Shown one piece after another: positions 5,618 through 7,398 of a stretch of 7,398 nt of DNA. The stretch is from the NCBI GenBank assembly GCA_028697695.1, contig JAQVEI010000108.1, positions 1 to 7,398 of the forward strand, written 5' to 3'. The DNA comes from Lentimicrobiaceae bacterium (GTDB lineage Bacteria; Bacteroidota; Bacteroidia; Bacteroidales; Lentimicrobiaceae). The position numbers and the translations under genes were made by a program. The notes beneath the pieces are model-generated. The model ran no database searches, was not told where the DNA came from, and saw only the letters and a list, made by a program, of their open reading frames with translations. The stretch's first letter is position 1. Each line of letters opens with the position of its first letter.

Positions 5618-7398
5618 ATGGCATTAATAGGTGATATTCGAAAACGTTCTGGATTGCTGGTAATAATTATTGGTGTAGCACTGGCCGCCTTTGTACTTGG
5701 CGACCTGCTTTCCAACCGCAGACCCAGGCAAGGCACAAATCAAGTTGGTAAAATAAACGGCGAGCCCATTCTTTTTACCGATTTTAATCAAAATGTGGAG
5801 GAAAATATTGAAGCCCCCCGCATGAATTCCAACGTGGAATCCCTGACTGCCGATGAGCAGTTTCAGATAAGACAGTCAACATGGGATAACATGGTTAACG
5901 ATGTGTTGCTGGCGGAACAGGTTGACAAGCTTGGATTAACGGTATCTACCCAGGAGCTGGATGACCAAATCAGGGGTAAAAAACCGCATCCTTATATTGA
6001 GCAGAGCTTCACTGACCCGGAATCGGGAAGGTTTGACCCTGCTATGGTCATCAATTTTCTGCAAAACCTGGACAACGTGGATCCTCAGATGAGGCAGCGT
6101 TATCTTATGATAGAAAAGGCCATTAAAGAAGAGCGCCTGAGCTCAAAATACCGCAACCTGATAGCCAAAGGTTTCTATACTCCCAAAGCTTTTGCCAAAA
6201 GAGACTATGAAGCCCGCAATACCAAAGCCGCCATCAGATATTACGCTTTATCCTACAGCAGTATTGCCGACTCGCTGGTAACACTGAGCGATAAAGACCT
6301 GAAGGCTTATTACGAAAAAAACAAATACCGGTATCAACAGGAAGCTTCCCGCGATCTGGAATACATTTCGTTCAATATTGTTGCCTCACCCCGTGACCGT
6401 GAGAAAATTGACCGCGAAGTACGTGAGCTATACAAAGAGTTTCAGGAAACAACCCAGGTTCCTTCGTTTGTAAACTTCACTTCGGATGAAAAATACGACA
6501 GCACCTGGTTTAAACGTGGAACCCTGCCGTTTCAACTGGATTCAATCATGTTTAACTCTTCGGTGGGAACCACTTTTGGCCCATATGTGGAAAACAATAT
6601 GTACCAGATGGCCCGCCTGATTGATGTTCAATCCAGACCTGATTCCCTTCGTGCCAGTCACATCCTTATCGCCTATCAGGGCAGCATGGCCAATCCAAAC
6701 AGCAAACTCACCAAAGCCCAGGCAGATGCCAAAGCCGACAGTTTACTGCAGGTAGTACGCAATAATGCTGCTAAATTTGACGAATTGGCTGCGTCCGATA
6801 TCAATGACGATAAAGTAGCAGCAAAAAGTCAGGGCGACCTCAACTGGTTTGCTGACGGAGCTATGGTTCCGGTTTTCAACAATGCCGTACTCAACAACCG
6901 CGTGGGCGATATCATTAAGGTGGAATCACCCTTTGGCTTCCACATCATAAAAATAACGGGTAAAACCACCCCGGTTAACAAGGTTAGGGTTGCTATTGTA
7001 AAACGAGGTATCGAAGCCAGCTCACAAACCAATCAGAACATATATACCGAAGCCAGTCAGTTTGCCGTTGAAGCCAAAGAAGGCGATTTTGAAAAATTGG
7101 CTGAAGAAAAGGGCTATACCAAGCGTCTGGCAGAGCGCATCAGTAAGGATCAGAACAGTCTTCCCGGGATGTCGCAGGCACGTGAGGTTGTCCGTTGGGC
7201 TTTCGACGAAAAACGTAAAGTAGGTGATATCTCCCCCGTATTTGAAGTGGATGGTAAATATATTGTTGCCAAACTTACAGAAAAGCGTGAAAAAGGAACA
7301 CCCACGCTTGAACAAGTGAAAGAGATTATTGAGCCTTTGGCAAAAAGAGAGAAAAAAGCTGAAAAAATAATTGCTGAAATCAATAAGGAGATTACCTC
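5618..7398 (+). CDS. ppiD: PpiD/SurA-like periplasmic peptidylprolyl isomerase, 3' end cut by window
   Basis: A membrane-anchored folding factor for exported proteins, expected to face the periplasm. 593 complete codons are present with no stop before the window edge; family members in this phylum are near 700 residues, so roughly the last 100 are missing. Residues 1-11 are a basic front and 12-31 one membrane segment that probably stays as an anchor. A SurA-N-like chaperone region follows (about 43-200, starting VGKINGEPI). A parvulin (PpiC) domain spans about 345-446: RASHILI with H348, GDLNWF, and FGFHIIKI with H442, so the usual histidines are kept. A second, degenerate parvulin-like segment follows (about 472-575, REVVRWAF...VGDISPVFEVDGKYIVAKL), then a lysine-rich helix. 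ATG at 5618 is chosen because the anchor follows at once. It is separated from the CNNM gene by 161 bases with its own promoter candidate. The family is clear; use of the symbol ppiD is by domain layout. Confidence 0.9.
   Translation, partial: MALIGDIRKRSGLLVIIIGVALAAFVLGDLLSNRRPRQGTNQVGKINGEPILFTDFNQNVEENIEAPRMNSNVESLTADEQFQIRQSTWDNMVNDVLLAEQVDKLGLTVSTQELDDQIRGKKPHPYIEQSFTDPESGRFDPAMVINFLQNLDNVDPQMRQRYLMIEKAIKEERLSSKYRNLIAKGFYTPKAFAKRDYEARNTKAAIRYYALSYSSIADSLVTLSDKDLKAYYEKNKYRYQQEASRDLEYISFNIVASPRDREKIDREVRELYKEFQETTQVPSFVNFTSDEKYDSTWFKRGTLPFQLDSIMFNSSVGTTFGPYVENNMYQMARLIDVQSRPDSLRASHILIAYQGSMANPNSKLTKAQADAKADSLLQVVRNNAAKFDELAASDINDDKVAAKSQGDLNWFADGAMVPVFNNAVLNNRVGDIIKVESPFGFHIIKITGKTTPVNKVRVAIVKRGIEASSQTNQNIYTEASQFAVEAKEGDFEKLAEEKGYTKRLAERISKDQNSLPGMSQAREVVRWAFDEKRKVGDISPVFEVDGKYIVAKLTEKREKGTPTLEQVKEIIEPLAKREKKAEKIIAEINKEIT

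Noticed and set aside
6774..6781. TAAATTTG inside ppiD as an internal promoter
   Set aside because: It is an exact octamer, but about two are expected by chance per strand. No gene start follows and the reading frame is fully explained.
6829..7383. Three overlapping minus-strand open frames opposite the ppiD-like gene
   Set aside because: The plus strand is open throughout with clear parvulin motifs; the minus-strand products resemble no family and overlap each other.
1..7398. Possible novel defence system, mobile element or CRISPR array
   Set aside because: All coding space is taken by recognisable housekeeping or envelope families on one strand; no spaced repeats, nuclease, transposase or toxin-like gene was found.

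Overview
This window looks like an ordinary chromosomal stretch from a member of the Bacteroidota. The evidence is the gene order, the absence of usable Shine-Dalgarno sequences before the starts, matches to the Bacteroidota -7 promoter box (TAnnTTTG) at the places where transcription would be expected to begin, and Bacteroidota-type versions of every protein. Nothing points to mobile DNA: no transposase, integrase, tRNA, rRNA, CRISPR array or long repeat was seen.

Layout: positions 1-149 are an AT-rich control region with a good minus-strand promoter at its left edge, which implies a divergent gene just outside the window, and two plus-strand -7 boxes leading to the first gene. Then follow, all on the plus strand: coaX (type III pantothenate kinase, 150-884); an outer-membrane beta-barrel protein (874-2160) that starts on TTG inside the end of coaX; a secreted TPR protein (2185-3543); lptC, which starts on GTG and encodes a predicted lipoprotein (3558-4145); and a CNNM/CorC-HlyC family membrane protein with paired CBS domains (4188-5456). 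The gaps between these five are -11, 24, 14 and 42 bases, so they are probably one operon. After a 161-base gap with its own -7 box comes a PpiD/SurA-like periplasmic folding factor (5618 to the window edge, open at its 3' end).

How the genes fit together: apart from coaX, which supplies coenzyme A, the cluster reads as a cell-envelope set. LptC carries lipopolysaccharide across the periplasm, the PpiD-like protein is expected to help fold exported proteins, the barrel protein sits in the outer membrane, the TPR protein is exported and may act as a scaffold, and the CNNM protein is an inner-membrane transporter or regulator. From general knowledge this order recurs in many Bacteroidota, so it is a conserved module and not an accessory island. 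The barrel and TPR proteins have no established function, and they are where undescribed biology is most likely.

I found no clear new system. The observations most worth checking are a terminator-like hairpin inside the signal-peptide codons of lptC, the lipoprotein form of LptC, the TTG/overlap coupling of coaX to the barrel gene, and the inverted-repeat arrangement around the ppiD -7 box.
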